DNA from: Rheinheimera aquimaris
Lineage (GTDB): Bacteria > Pseudomonadota > Gammaproteobacteria > Enterobacterales > Alteromonadaceae
Length of the DNA stretch: 64,000 nucleotides
Direction of reading: 5' to 3'
Assembly: GCF_020531985.1 (NCBI RefSeq)
Contig: NZ_JAJAVQ010000003.1
Span: forward strand, 372,001 to 436,000
Shown: positions 25,647 to 34,032 of the stretch, in pieces
Layout: each line of letters starts with the position of its first letter
Position numbering within the stretch: the first letter of the stretch is position 1
The notes under the pieces: generated by a model
What the model was told of the DNA's origin: nothing
Database searches by the model: none
What the model saw: only the letters and a program-made list of their open reading frames with translations
Program-made: the position numbers and the translations under genes

Positions 25647-28482
25647 CTTCTGCTACCCCACTATAGGCTTCTGTTTTATCAAACCGGGCAGGCAGCAGTG
25701 TCGCCAGCCGCTGAAAGCTCTGCTGTACCCACTGATCCCACACCTGCTGCTGGGTTAAACGACTATTTTGCTGATATATGGCAATCGCTTGTTCTTCAAA
25801 CGGATAAGCCTGTTCCTGCAGCAGCAGCTCATACTCTTCCAGCGCCAGCTCATCCAAGCCTTTGGGCCGGTCTGATGCTAGCAGCGCAGCCGCCATTTGC
25901 TGATATAACTCACCAACGTGAAACTGGGCTTCGGTTAACATAGTGGCAATGCCGTATTGCATACTTTGCTCGTAGTGCTTTATCGCTGCACTCATATGCT
26001 GGCGTTTTTTCTGCAGACTTTGCTTCAGCGGGTGGCTCAGCTTTACCTGTGCGAACAAGCCACTTTCATGCCGCCCAAGCTCGAGCAGTGCCTGTGCCGC
26101 CAGATAACGGCTGCGTTCATTCCCCTGCGCCGCGTTTCTCTGTTCGAATACCGCAATTTTGTCGCGCCAGAAATTCTGCCGGTACAGATCCTGCTGCAGT
26201 TGATACAGCTCAACTAATTGCAACCGCGCCTCCTGCGCCAGCAGGTGCGGCTGCGGATAGCGGTTGGCATAGCTGCGCCAGCTATCCAGTGCCCGGGCAT
26301 TGTCACCACTGCGCTGATAATATTGTGCTGATAAATACAGCGCTTCGCGCTGCTGCTCTGGATCGTTACTTTCTGCGGCTACTCTGGCCAGTTCAGCGGC
26401 GGCTTTATCCCACTGCTGTGCCTGTTCATAACTGTCGAGCAGTTGTGCTTTAGCGGTGCTTGTTCTTTCAGTATCCGGATAACGCTGCAAAAAGGTGGTC
26501 AGTAAGCTTATTGCTGCAGCGTAGTCACCGGCGCTGCGTGCCATCTCAACTTGCTGATAAGCTGCAGCCTCGTGGTACGCTGAATCCGGTAACACAGAGA
26601 GTAACCGCTGCAGATGCTGCTGTACCGCTGCAAGCGGTGCATCGGGCTGCTGGGCCTGCTGATAAATACTCGACGCCAGTTGCTCAGTCAGCAATTTACG
26701 CCTGTCGGCACTGAGATCAGCTGCACCTTGACTCAGCAAAGCGCTGATACTGTGCTCAGCAGCAGCATACTGCTGCAATGCCAGCTCACTCTGGCTATGC
26801 AGAAATTGCGCTTCCTGTACCAGTGCACTCTGGCTCTGTGCTGGCAGAGGCCAGTCTGTAACAGCATTGCTGTGCTGAATGACGCCATAGTAATCCTGCT
26901 CGCTATAACGCTGCTGTAGCTGTTGCAACGCGACCTGTTGCGCCGCCGGATGTGACCTGTGCACGTTGACAAACTCAGTTTGTAGCTGCCAGTGGCGCTG
27001 TGCTGTGCTGGCATGTTGCTGTGCCAGCTTCTCACTGAGCAGCAAGGCTTTGTAGGCCGCGTCCTGCGCAGTAAATAACGTACCGGGCTCTGTTGCTGTA
27101 AAGCCAAGTTGGGTGTAAAGCGCCAGCGCATCTTCCTGTAAGGTGGCACCGGCATAAGACTCTGCCAGCAAATAGCGGATATCAGCAGCAGAATAATCCC
27201 CGGCTGCCTGCTGTTTTTGTAATAGCGGCTCGTCCAGCACTGCCAGCATTTTTTGCCACAAAGGCACTGCGTCGGCGAACGCCTGCTGCCGCGCCTGCCC
27301 ACTTAATGTTAACGCACTGGCATAGCGGTTACGGGCAAAATAGTCCAGGTATTGCAACAGCGGCGGTGTGGTTTCGGCCAGCTCAGTTACAGTTGCCCGC
27401 TGCCAGAATAAGCTGCCCGGGCCAAACAATTCAATGTAGCGCTGCTGTGCCGCTAACGCTTGAGTGGCATCAGCATCGTCCAGGTAATGGCGGATAAGCT
27501 TTAACTGAAACTGTGCTGCGAGCAGCGTATCAGGGTACTGACTAATAAACAGTTGATAGGTTTCCAGGCTGGCCGCAAGCAATTTTTTCTCTGCCAGAAA
27601 ATCAGCCAGTCGCTGATACAGCTGCGCCACCATTACTAACGGCCGCTGCCCCGGTGGGTAAGGTACCCGTGCCAGCAATGCCTGTAAACTGTGGCCCTGC
27701 TCCTGATAACTCAGTGAAATACTCAAGGTTTGCAGGACTTCATCGCGCAAACTTTGCTGCGGCTGTTGTTGCTCAGTCAGCAGTAACTCAGTGTAACTGT
27801 GATCCAGTACCCGCAAAAACTGCTCATCTGCCTGCTCAAATTCTTGCAGCTTAAAATAGCTCCAGCCCGCCATATAGCGGGCATGTAGCTCAAGCGAGGC
27901 GTCATTATTGCCAAGCACGGCCAGATACGCCTGCAACGCCTGCTGATACTGGCTCAGCGCGTAGTGAATATCGGCTTTACGAAACCAGACTTCGGCCGCC
28001 AAATCCGACTGTGGATACCGCTGCAAAAAGGCATCCAGCTGTTCTAGACAAGCTTGCTGCTGCCCTAGCAGATCATAGCTGCGCGCCAGTTGGTAGCGGA
28101 TAAGCTCGTTATTCGGATCGGCCGGATAATCCGCAAGCAGTTGCTGGTAACGTGCTATTAGCTGCTGCAATGCCTCGCGTTCTTGGGCAGGCGGCAACTC
28201 TTGCTGCTCCAGCTGGCGGGTGTGCATTTGCGACAACCGGTACAGAATTTTCTGCCGCGTCTGTGGTGCTGGCTGTAATGTCAGGATTTGCTGATACAGT
28301 AAGTCGAGTTGCTGTTCATTTACCTCAGGCGGTGTCAGCAACATACTGCGGTCAAACGCCGGTAAATCGGCCAGCCGCGGCCGCTTGATATTGTCGGGCG
28401 CGACACTGCAGCCAGACAATAACACAGCACAACACAGCGCCAGTGTCGTCAGCGGATAACGCTCAATGACGGTTAACCTCAT
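25636..28482 (-). CDS. Large TPR lipoprotein
   Basis: At 948 residues it is the largest protein of the cluster. A lipobox (LLSGC, Cys 25) follows a hydrophobic stretch. The rest is alpha-helical solenoid with many TPR-like units, including YQLARSYDLLGQQQACLEQLD, VWFRKADIHYALSQYQQAL and later AISLLTTFLQRYPDTER. Gln and Leu content is very high. The product is probably an outer-membrane-anchored periplasmic scaffold, comparable in layout to GltI/AgmK-type large TPR proteins. It overlaps the next gene by 4 bases (ATGA) and the previous TPR gene by 11. Long antisense open frames over this gene come from its composition. Confidence 0.8.
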   Translation of the reverse strand: MRLTVIERYPLTTLALCCAVLLSGCSVAPDNIKRPRLADLPAFDRSMLLTPPEVNEQQLDLLYQQILTLQPAPQTRQKILYRLSQMHTRQLEQQELPPAQEREALQQLIARYQQLLADYPADPNNELIRYQLARSYDLLGQQQACLEQLDAFLQRYPQSDLAAEVWFRKADIHYALSQYQQALQAYLAVLGNNDASLELHARYMAGWSYFKLQEFEQADEQFLRVLDHSYTELLLTEQQQPQQSLRDEVLQTLSISLSYQEQGHSLQALLARVPYPPGQRPLVMVAQLYQRLADFLAEKKLLAASLETYQLFISQYPDTLLAAQFQLKLIRHYLDDADATQALAAQQRYIELFGPGSLFWQRATVTELAETTPPLLQYLDYFARNRYASALTLSGQARQQAFADAVPLWQKMLAVLDEPLLQKQQAAGDYSAADIRYLLAESYAGATLQEDALALYTQLGFTATEPGTLFTAQDAAYKALLLSEKLAQQHASTAQRHWQLQTEFVNVHRSHPAAQQVALQQLQQRYSEQDYYGVIQHSNAVTDWPLPAQSQSALVQEAQFLHSQSELALQQYAAAEHSISALLSQGAADLSADRRKLLTEQLASSIYQQAQQPDAPLAAVQQHLQRLLSVLPDSAYHEAAAYQQVEMARSAGDYAAAISLLTTFLQRYPDTERTSTAKAQLLDSYEQAQQWDKAAAELARVAAESNDPEQQREALYLSAQYYQRSGDNARALDSWRSYANRYPQPHLLAQEARLQLVELYQLQQDLYRQNFWRDKIAVFEQRNAAQGNERSRYLAAQALLELGRHESGLFAQVKLSHPLKQSLQKKRQHMSAAIKHYEQSMQYGIATMLTEAQFHVGELYQQMAAALLASDRPKGLDELALEEYELLLQEQAYPFEEQAIAIYQQNSRLTQQQVWDQWVQQSFQRLATLLPARFDKTEAYSGVAEDAY

Positions 28483-30362
28483 AAGCCGGCCCCACTGTTG
28501 TCAGTGCCACTGCTGAGCAATACGCGTTCCATCACCCGCGCCATCGATTCTTTATTGTGCCGCTGTAAGTCATTAAGAGTTGCCAGTTGCTGCTGCAGCC
28601 GTTGCTGCAATTGCTGATTCAGCTCAGCCAGTAATTGCTGCTGCTTACTCAACAACGCCAGATTCAGCTGTTGCTGATGGTTACTCAACTGGGTAAGACG
28701 CTGCTGCACCTGTTGCAGCCGCTCCGTTTTATTTCCCTGCCGCGCCAGTGCGGCCATTTGCAACTCCAGTTGTTCAAGTACACCGGCTGTTTGCTGCAGT
28801 TGTTTTTGCCGCTGCCAGCGCCGCTCTGCAGCACTATTACTGTACTGCCACTGCAATAGGCCGCGCAGGCGGTTGAGCCTTTGCGGGTAATTCTGCAGCG
28901 GTTGCTGATGCTGCTGCAGCACTGCCAGCCGCTGCTCAGCACGGTCTAATCGTTGCAGTTGCTGATAGGGTTTGCCTTGCCATAGTGACAACGGCATGGG
29001 TTGCTGCTCGGCTGCACTGATCTGCTGTTGCAGCTGGCTAAATTGTTGCTGTAACGCATCGCGCTGCTGACGCAGCTGTGGCAGGCGGCTACTGAGCAAT
29101 TGCCGTTGCTGTGTCAGCTTCAGGTTTGTCACATCCTGCAATTGTGCCAGGCGCAGTTGGCGCTGTGCAGCGGCAGTTAAATGTTGCTGCACAGAGAGAA
29201 TATCCTGCTGCAAGTGAAATAACTGACTGTCATTGCTAATTTGTAATTGCTGCCAGGCCGACAAGCCCTGCTGCAACTGCCCAACCTCGACCGGACGGGC
29301 CTGTTGTTGCATCTGCTGCGCTTGCTGGACGTAGTATTGATCAGCCCAGCGGTACGCCCCGAGTGCATCATCAACCTGCAATACGCGCTCCAGTTGCTCG
29401 CCGATACGGGTTGCCGCCAGCCAGGCCGTGTGACTGAACGGCTGCAGCCGGATCTGTTGCTGCAATACCGCCAGCAATGCCGGCACATGCCGCTGTTCGG
29501 TCAGAATATGGCTGTACAGCTGCAATGCATTGCGGTTTAGCACGCTGTCAGCGGCAAAGTTACTCAAAATGGCATCGGCTGCAGCAAATTCCTGACGCTG
29601 AATATGCAGCTGAGCCTGTGTCAGCGCGACGTAATCAGACAGAGCTTCGTGCTCAGCACTTGGGTAAATAAAACCGTCCGGCTCACTTAGCAAGTGCCAC
29701 TGGCCACTGAACAACAACTGCCAGAAGCCCTGTCCTTCACTGGTTTTTAGCTGCTGCCGGATTTGCGCCAGCCAATCAAGCGCAGTGTCAGAATGATCAG
29801 TCTGCGCCAGCACCAGCGCCTGATTGCTAATGATATAAGGCATTTCAGGCTGATGACGCAAGCGTTCAAACTCAGGTGCCGGCGGCAGTGTAATATCGGG
29901 CCAGTTGATCAGTTGCTCCAACAGCAATTGCTGGCCTAACCAGGCATTATCGTCGGTGATCTGTACCTGCTTAAGATAGTCTCTGGCCGGTGTTTTGTTG
30001 CCTTGCTCTAACTGATAACGGGCAAACTGCAGCAGCGCGACATTTTTCAGCGCTTGCGGCAAGGCACCTGGGCTGGCCGCGGTGTCGCTTAGCAGCGTAT
30101 CAATCAGCGCGATAGCATGCTGCGGCATACTCAGCTGTAAATATAAACCGGCTTCCAGTAAGCGGGTTCTGGCGTCATGCTGCGGTGCCAGTTGCAGCGT
30201 TTCCAGCGCTTGTGCCGGCTGCTGTAAATAAAACGCCCAGGCCGCCTGACGATAGTGCTTCTCGGCTATGGTTGCCGGTGTCGCTGCAGCCTGCGCAGAA
30301 GCTGCCGCCTGAACCAGTAGTGGCAGCAGCAACAGCAATGCGCAACTCAGTCGTTTGACCAT
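28479..30362 (-). CDS. Exported TPR / coiled-coil protein
   Basis: A 627-residue protein with a signal peptide (SCALLLLLPLLVQAAASA), TPR-like helices in the first half (HYRQAAWAFYLQQPAQALETL, AIALIDTLL) and long Gln/Leu-rich coiled coils from about residue 385 to 610, with QQQLLAELNQQLQQRLQQQL near the end. The coiled coil may span the periplasm or form a dimer. No catalytic motif. It overlaps the 169-residue gene by 16 bases and the large TPR gene by 4. The role is presumably structural. Confidence 0.72.
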   Translation of the reverse strand: MVKRLSCALLLLLPLLVQAAASAQAAATPATIAEKHYRQAAWAFYLQQPAQALETLQLAPQHDARTRLLEAGLYLQLSMPQHAIALIDTLLSDTAASPGALPQALKNVALLQFARYQLEQGNKTPARDYLKQVQITDDNAWLGQQLLLEQLINWPDITLPPAPEFERLRHQPEMPYIISNQALVLAQTDHSDTALDWLAQIRQQLKTSEGQGFWQLLFSGQWHLLSEPDGFIYPSAEHEALSDYVALTQAQLHIQRQEFAAADAILSNFAADSVLNRNALQLYSHILTEQRHVPALLAVLQQQIRLQPFSHTAWLAATRIGEQLERVLQVDDALGAYRWADQYYVQQAQQMQQQARPVEVGQLQQGLSAWQQLQISNDSQLFHLQQDILSVQQHLTAAAQRQLRLAQLQDVTNLKLTQQRQLLSSRLPQLRQQRDALQQQFSQLQQQISAAEQQPMPLSLWQGKPYQQLQRLDRAEQRLAVLQQHQQPLQNYPQRLNRLRGLLQWQYSNSAAERRWQRQKQLQQTAGVLEQLELQMAALARQGNKTERLQQVQQRLTQLSNHQQQLNLALLSKQQQLLAELNQQLQQRLQQQLATLNDLQRHNKESMARVMERVLLSSGTDNSGAGL

Positions 30363-30856
30363 GGCTGCACAACAAAATCGGGTTGGTAATCGCTGCTGCG
30401 ATCGTTAATTTGCAGCTCCAGCAACACGGCATCGTCAGCTTTGGCAAAACGATAATTCACTGCGCGGCGATAATCACGGTTGTCGGGCCCTTTACCAACA
30501 AACACAGCGGTAAGATTGTGCTCGCCAGCTTTCACATTGCCTTTGTACAACGGCTGAATAGCACCGCGCTTTAGCGCATCCCACTGCTGCGCAGTGTATA
30601 AGTGCGCCCCAACCGGTTTATCATTCAGAATAAGTTCTACACTATCGAGCTGAAAAAACTGCCCGGTATCCGCTGATAAAAACACCGCCAGCTGGGTTTG
30701 CGGTGGAAACAATAATTCTTCTTCTAACAAAAACAGCTCGCGGTTAAGCTGAATAACCTGCTGCTTTAACTGCTCCAGCTGATCGCTGACCGGTGCTGTT
30801 TCAGCACTGGCCAGTAAACTAAACCACATTAACACGCTGCACAATAGCACTCTCAT
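30347..30856 (-). CDS. Exported protein of unknown function, beta-domain after a short coiled coil
   Basis: The 169-residue product has a signal peptide (VLMWFSLLASAETA), a short coiled coil (about 25-50, LEQLKQQVIQLNRELFLLEEELL) and a beta-rich domain (FFQLDSVELILNDKPVGAHLY, GEHNLTAVFVGKG). The end, NDRSSDYQPDFVVQPW, is polar. I recognise it as a conserved hypothetical seen beside TPR and DUF3570 genes, without known function. It starts 12 bases after the DUF3570 gene and overlaps the TPR/coiled-coil gene by 16 bases. Confidence 0.6.
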   Translation of the reverse strand: MRVLLCSVLMWFSLLASAETAPVSDQLEQLKQQVIQLNRELFLLEEELLFPPQTQLAVFLSADTGQFFQLDSVELILNDKPVGAHLYTAQQWDALKRGAIQPLYKGNVKAGEHNLTAVFVGKGPDNRDYRRAVNYRFAKADDAVLLELQINDRSSDYQPDFVVQPWSND

Positions 30857-30868
30857 GATGACGCCCCG

Positions 30869-32023
30869 CTAAAAGTAAAGGCTGAAAAACGCCCGTATCA
30901 CATTGGCATCCAGCCGGTACAGTGGCTCCAATCCGGCCTCTGCATCTGTTACTGTGACATTACGAAAGTTTTTGTAATTAAAACGAATATGATCCCACTG
31001 CAGCGTCAGCTCCGGTGTCGCTTCTGGCCAGAAGCTCCAAACCGGTAGAGCGTAACTGGCGCCGATACCTAGCGTCAGATTGTTAAACTCGCTTAACTCT
31101 TTATCGCGCGCCATAAAATTCTGCTGGCTGGCAAAATCAAATAAGTCGCGGTAAAAATCGGCCTGGCCCTGGCTATACCAACGCAGTTTGCCTTCCAGCG
31201 TCCAGTGCTGTGTCAACGGGTGCACATACTCCACTTCGGCGTCCAGCGCGCGGATATCCCAGCTGTCCTGGTAATGCCGCAGGTTAAAACTGAGCGCGGC
31301 ACGGTAAGGCAAGTACACTTTATTCACCAGCGACACTGCGAAGGCATTACGGGTATCGGGGTAAACCTCACGCTGGTAGGCATACCCTCTGGGATCGCTG
31401 GTGTCGCGGTAACGCACGCTGCGATAAGGGTTATTCAAAAAACCTTCATCCAGGTCAACCTGCATATTAAGCGCGGCTATCCAGCTACTGCTCAGCACCT
31501 GCGTCCAGCCGAGTTTGTAGTTGTAACGTTTTACGCTTTCACTGAAGCTGTCGTCGCCGTTACGGCCAACTTCATCATCGCCAAGCCCGGCTTCCAGGCT
31601 CAGTGTCGTCATGCCGCCGAAGGTATCGTGGGAAATGGCAAAGCTTATTGATTTGGCGTTGTAGTCATCTTCGTCACTTTGCGCATAGTTCGCGCTGAGA
31701 ATACTGTTACCGGCCAGATAATCGACCCCCAGCCGCTTTTCCTGCCGGGTTTCGCTGTAGGCTGATGCTGTTGCCTGCACATCAACTGAAGCACCGGATA
31801 CCGTATCAACATAGTAGTAGGCTGAAACTGATACCGACTGACCGGCTTTTTTCCGCAGCATCACGGCCGGGCCGTCAATAGACACACCGCCGCCCTGATA
31901 GGAGTGGTACATCAGATCAGCCCTGTCCTGTGGCAGTATTGCCGCTTGCGCCGCAGCACCACAGATAAGCAGTAGCGATATCAGTAGTTTAATTACAGCC
32001 ACAACCACCGCCCCCGCTACCAT
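30869..32023 (-). CDS. DUF3570 outer-membrane barrel
   Basis: A 384-residue protein from ATG at 32023 (AAAGG seven bases upstream), with a signal peptide (LLISLLLICGAAAQAA) and then ADLMYHSYQGGGVSIDGPAVMLRK, the typical start of DUF3570 proteins. The rest is alternating amphipathic strands ending in Phe-Phe-Ser-Leu-Tyr-Phe, the C-terminal aromatic signature of outer-membrane barrels. DUF3570, DUF4266 and TlpA-type genes form a recurring group, often with apbE. The group may deal with flavin or redox-related export, but this is not proven. Starts further upstream (GTG/ATG at 32059) would extend into the DUF4266 gene more deeply. Confidence 0.85.
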   Translation of the reverse strand: MVAGAVVVAVIKLLISLLLICGAAAQAAILPQDRADLMYHSYQGGGVSIDGPAVMLRKKAGQSVSVSAYYYVDTVSGASVDVQATASAYSETRQEKRLGVDYLAGNSILSANYAQSDEDDYNAKSISFAISHDTFGGMTTLSLEAGLGDDEVGRNGDDSFSESVKRYNYKLGWTQVLSSSWIAALNMQVDLDEGFLNNPYRSVRYRDTSDPRGYAYQREVYPDTRNAFAVSLVNKVYLPYRAALSFNLRHYQDSWDIRALDAEVEYVHPLTQHWTLEGKLRWYSQGQADFYRDLFDFASQQNFMARDKELSEFNNLTLGIGASYALPVWSFWPEATPELTLQWDHIRFNYKNFRNVTVTDAEAGLEPLYRLDANVIRAFFSLYF

Positions 32024-32240
32024 TTGCGCCTTTGGCGGCCTCACGCGAATCGCGCACATGCGCTATATGCTGCTGCGCCACCGGATGACGGCCAAACGCC
32101 ATAATAGGATCGGCCAGCTTGTCGCGCTCGTACGGCTTAACCCAGGGCTGAACCGTTGTACAGCCTGACAGCATAACCAGTAGCGCACTGATAATCAGCC
32201 AGGGCCTACTCACGCAGCAGGCCTTTAATATCTTCTTCAT
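31989..32240 (-). CDS. DUF4266 lipoprotein
   Basis: A small lipoprotein of 83 residues from ATG at 32240: hydrophobic stretch, lipobox LSGC (Cys 27), then the family core WVKPYERDKLADPIMAF and a C-terminal GGGGCGCN tail with two cysteines. DUF4266 proteins regularly sit upstream of DUF3570, as here. The Cys-Gly-Cys tail may bind metal or take part in disulfide exchange with the neighbouring TlpA-like protein. The gene is embedded in overlaps on both sides (35 bases with each neighbour). Extensions upstream of 32240 would be inside the TlpA-like gene and lack a signal peptide at the N-terminus. Confidence 0.85.
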   Translation of the reverse strand: MKKILKACCVSRPWLIISALLVMLSGCTTVQPWVKPYERDKLADPIMAFGRHPVAQQHIAHVRDSREAAKGANGSGGGGCGCN

Positions 32241-32688
32241 ATTTTTTCTCAACGCCAGGTTTGTAACCCCGGTGCACACTGCGCACCTGGCCGTCTTTAT
32301 CCAGGATCACTGTGGTTGGCATAGCTTCAACCTGATAGGCTTTGGACACTGCGTTGTCCTGATCCAGCAAAATAGGAAAACCGACACTAACCTTATTCAG
32401 ATACGCTTTAGCTGCACTGCTGTCGCTTTCTACATTGACGCCCCATACCTGCACACCGAGCGGCTGATACTTTTGCGCCAATTTATCCAGCTGCGGCATT
32501 TCCTGAATACAGGGGCCACACCAGCTGGCCCAGAAGTTAATCAGCATAATGTCGCCGCGTTGTTCAGCCAGCCGCAGGTTGGTGCCATCAAGGGCTTTCA
32601 GCGTAAAATCCGGTGCTTGCTCTGCTGCCGCAACGCCATTGATTGCCAAAGCTAGAGCCAGCGCGCTGTATTGAATAAATCGTTTCAT
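32206..32688 (-). CDS. TlpA-like thioredoxin-fold oxidoreductase, exported
   Basis: The 160-residue product has a signal peptide (YSALALALAINGVAAAEQ) and a thioredoxin fold of the TlpA/ResA/AhpC-TSA type. The active site CGPC lies in FWASWCGPCIQEMP, followed by VWGVNVESDSS, the cis-Pro region AMPTTVILD and a final helix. Such proteins keep cysteine pairs reduced in the periplasm, often for cytochrome c maturation or for one client. The adjacent heme c proteins and the Cys-Gly-Cys DUF4266 protein are natural clients. It overlaps the DUF4266 gene by 35 bases. Confidence 0.9.
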   Translation of the reverse strand: MKRFIQYSALALALAINGVAAAEQAPDFTLKALDGTNLRLAEQRGDIMLINFWASWCGPCIQEMPQLDKLAQKYQPLGVQVWGVNVESDSSAAKAYLNKVSVGFPILLDQDNAVSKAYQVEAMPTTVILDKDGQVRSVHRGYKPGVEKKYEEDIKGLLRE

Positions 32689-32725
32689 GCTTACCTCTTT
32701 ACTACCTGATGCTGACTAGCTGCAG

Positions 32726-33340
32726 CTAAAAGTACACCGCTACGCCCAGCGCCAATGCCAGGTTGTGCGTTGTTTTGCTGCGTGCCAGTATCGTCGTTTC
32801 AAACACGTAGTCGCTGAAAGTCAGCTCTACTGCCAGCCAGTCAGTAGCGTACAGTCTGAACTGACTGCCAAACTGCAGTGCAAATACGTTATCACCGGCA
32901 AAATCTACGGTACCGGCACCGGCAAATACCGATAAACCACTGTTCATCGCATAATCCCGGCTAAGAAACACTTCGCCTGGTAACAGCATATAACCAAGCT
33001 GGCCGCCGTAATAACGCCACTCACGCTCACTGTCGGTTAAAAGGGGCGCAGCGCCACTTAACTCTTCAAATGACGTTCGGCCGGCTTTTGCCATGGCGTA
33101 ATCGGCTGCCAGATAAAAATCCTCATTGATGTGATATGTCAGCTGTATTGCCGCCAGCGCACTACTGCCAAAATCTTCGATACCCAATACACCAACTTGG
33201 GCGCTGAACAGCCAATTCTCACTGTCCAGTAAATCCTCCGTGACCACTTCTCGCGGAATATCAGGTTCAACCTGCTGCGCAGCTGCCGCTGCGGAGGCTA
33301 AACTCAGAGCTAAAAAAATACGCTGAAGCCAAGTTTCCAT
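32726..33340 (-). CDS. Small outer-membrane beta-barrel protein
   Basis: A 204-residue protein with a signal peptide (FLALSLASAAAAAQQ) followed by a short linker and about eight amphipathic strands (WLFSAQVGVLGIEDFG, AAIQLTYHINEDFYLAADYAM, WRYYGGQLGYML, LALALGVAVYF). It ends in Val-Tyr-Phe as barrels do. It resembles the outer-membrane beta-barrel family first noticed in myxobacteria, often found in pairs beside TolQR and TPR genes. Its start lies 31 bases inside the end of the SH3-barrel gene. A partner in an outer-membrane complex is likely; pore function is not implied. Confidence 0.75.
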   Translation of the reverse strand: METWLQRIFLALSLASAAAAAQQVEPDIPREVVTEDLLDSENWLFSAQVGVLGIEDFGSSALAAIQLTYHINEDFYLAADYAMAKAGRTSFEELSGAAPLLTDSEREWRYYGGQLGYMLLPGEVFLSRDYAMNSGLSVFAGAGTVDFAGDNVFALQFGSQFRLYATDWLAVELTFSDYVFETTILARSKTTHNLALALGVAVYF

Positions 33341-34029
33341 GTATCGATCTCTTCATTATCATTTCGGTCAGTCACAATTACGCTACGCCGGTAACCGGCT
33401 CTGGCAATAAAATTCCGGCTCAGGTAATAGCGTAGCCCAAGCTCCATACTGGCAAGACTATTGTTACGATCCTGGGTTTGTACCAGTATCGTCCTTGGTG
33501 TGGTACGCAGCACGCCACCGCCGATACCAAAATATGGCGATATACGCCAATGCGGCATAGGGCTCAGATAAACACTGAGCTCAGCCGACAGGTTATCGGC
33601 CTGATCGCCATTGGCCTGGCCTATTGCCAGTTCAGTTTGTATGTAGGGGGTAAAGTTATAAGCCACGGACAGCTGGTATAAACTACTGCCGTTGAAATCG
33701 CCCAGCAGCAGACCGGCTTCCAGCGACCGTTGCTCATATGCCGCCAACCGATCATCACTGAGCGAAAATGTCTGTTGCTGTAATGTCATTAGCTGTGTCA
33801 GATCAGCACGCGCCAGCCAGTATTTTTGCTGCTTAAACTCTACCTGCACCCAATCGGTGCGCCGTGTCAGTAGCGTTAGCTGCTCGCCTTTTAAGGCAAC
33901 CTGCAGCACCGGGTAGCCGCGCCCTGCACCAGAGTGCAGATTAACGAAATCACCACTGACTTTGACGGCTACTGGCTCTGCCAGCAGCGGCCAGGTTATA
34001 AGACATAAACACAGTAGCAGGTATCTCAT
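33310..34029 (-). CDS. SH3-domain plus outer-membrane beta-barrel protein
   Basis: The 239-residue product has a signal peptide (LLLCLCLITWPLLAEP), a bacterial SH3 domain (about 20-80: VNLHSGAGRGYPVLQVALKG, WVQVEFKQQKYWLARADL) and an eight-strand barrel-like region (AGLLLGDFNGSSLYQLSVAYNF, ISPYFGIGGGVL, FIARAGYRRSV) ending in Val-Phe-Phe. SH3b domains usually bind peptidoglycan or peptides, so this barrel could tie the outer membrane to the wall. It ends 31 bases inside the smaller barrel gene and starts 3 bases after the HzsA-like gene. Confidence 0.75.
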   Translation of the reverse strand: MRYLLLCLCLITWPLLAEPVAVKVSGDFVNLHSGAGRGYPVLQVALKGEQLTLLTRRTDWVQVEFKQQKYWLARADLTQLMTLQQQTFSLSDDRLAAYEQRSLEAGLLLGDFNGSSLYQLSVAYNFTPYIQTELAIGQANGDQADNLSAELSVYLSPMPHWRISPYFGIGGGVLRTTPRTILVQTQDRNNSLASMELGLRYYLSRNFIARAGYRRSVIVTDRNDNEEIDTWKLGFSVFF

Positions 34030-34032
34030 CGT

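Noticed and set aside
26000..30300. Many long open frames on the plus strand and in other minus frames
   Set aside because: They run through the Gln/Leu/Ala-rich TPR genes, whose CAG/CTG-rich codons leave other frames open. None has a signal, motif or ribosome-binding site.
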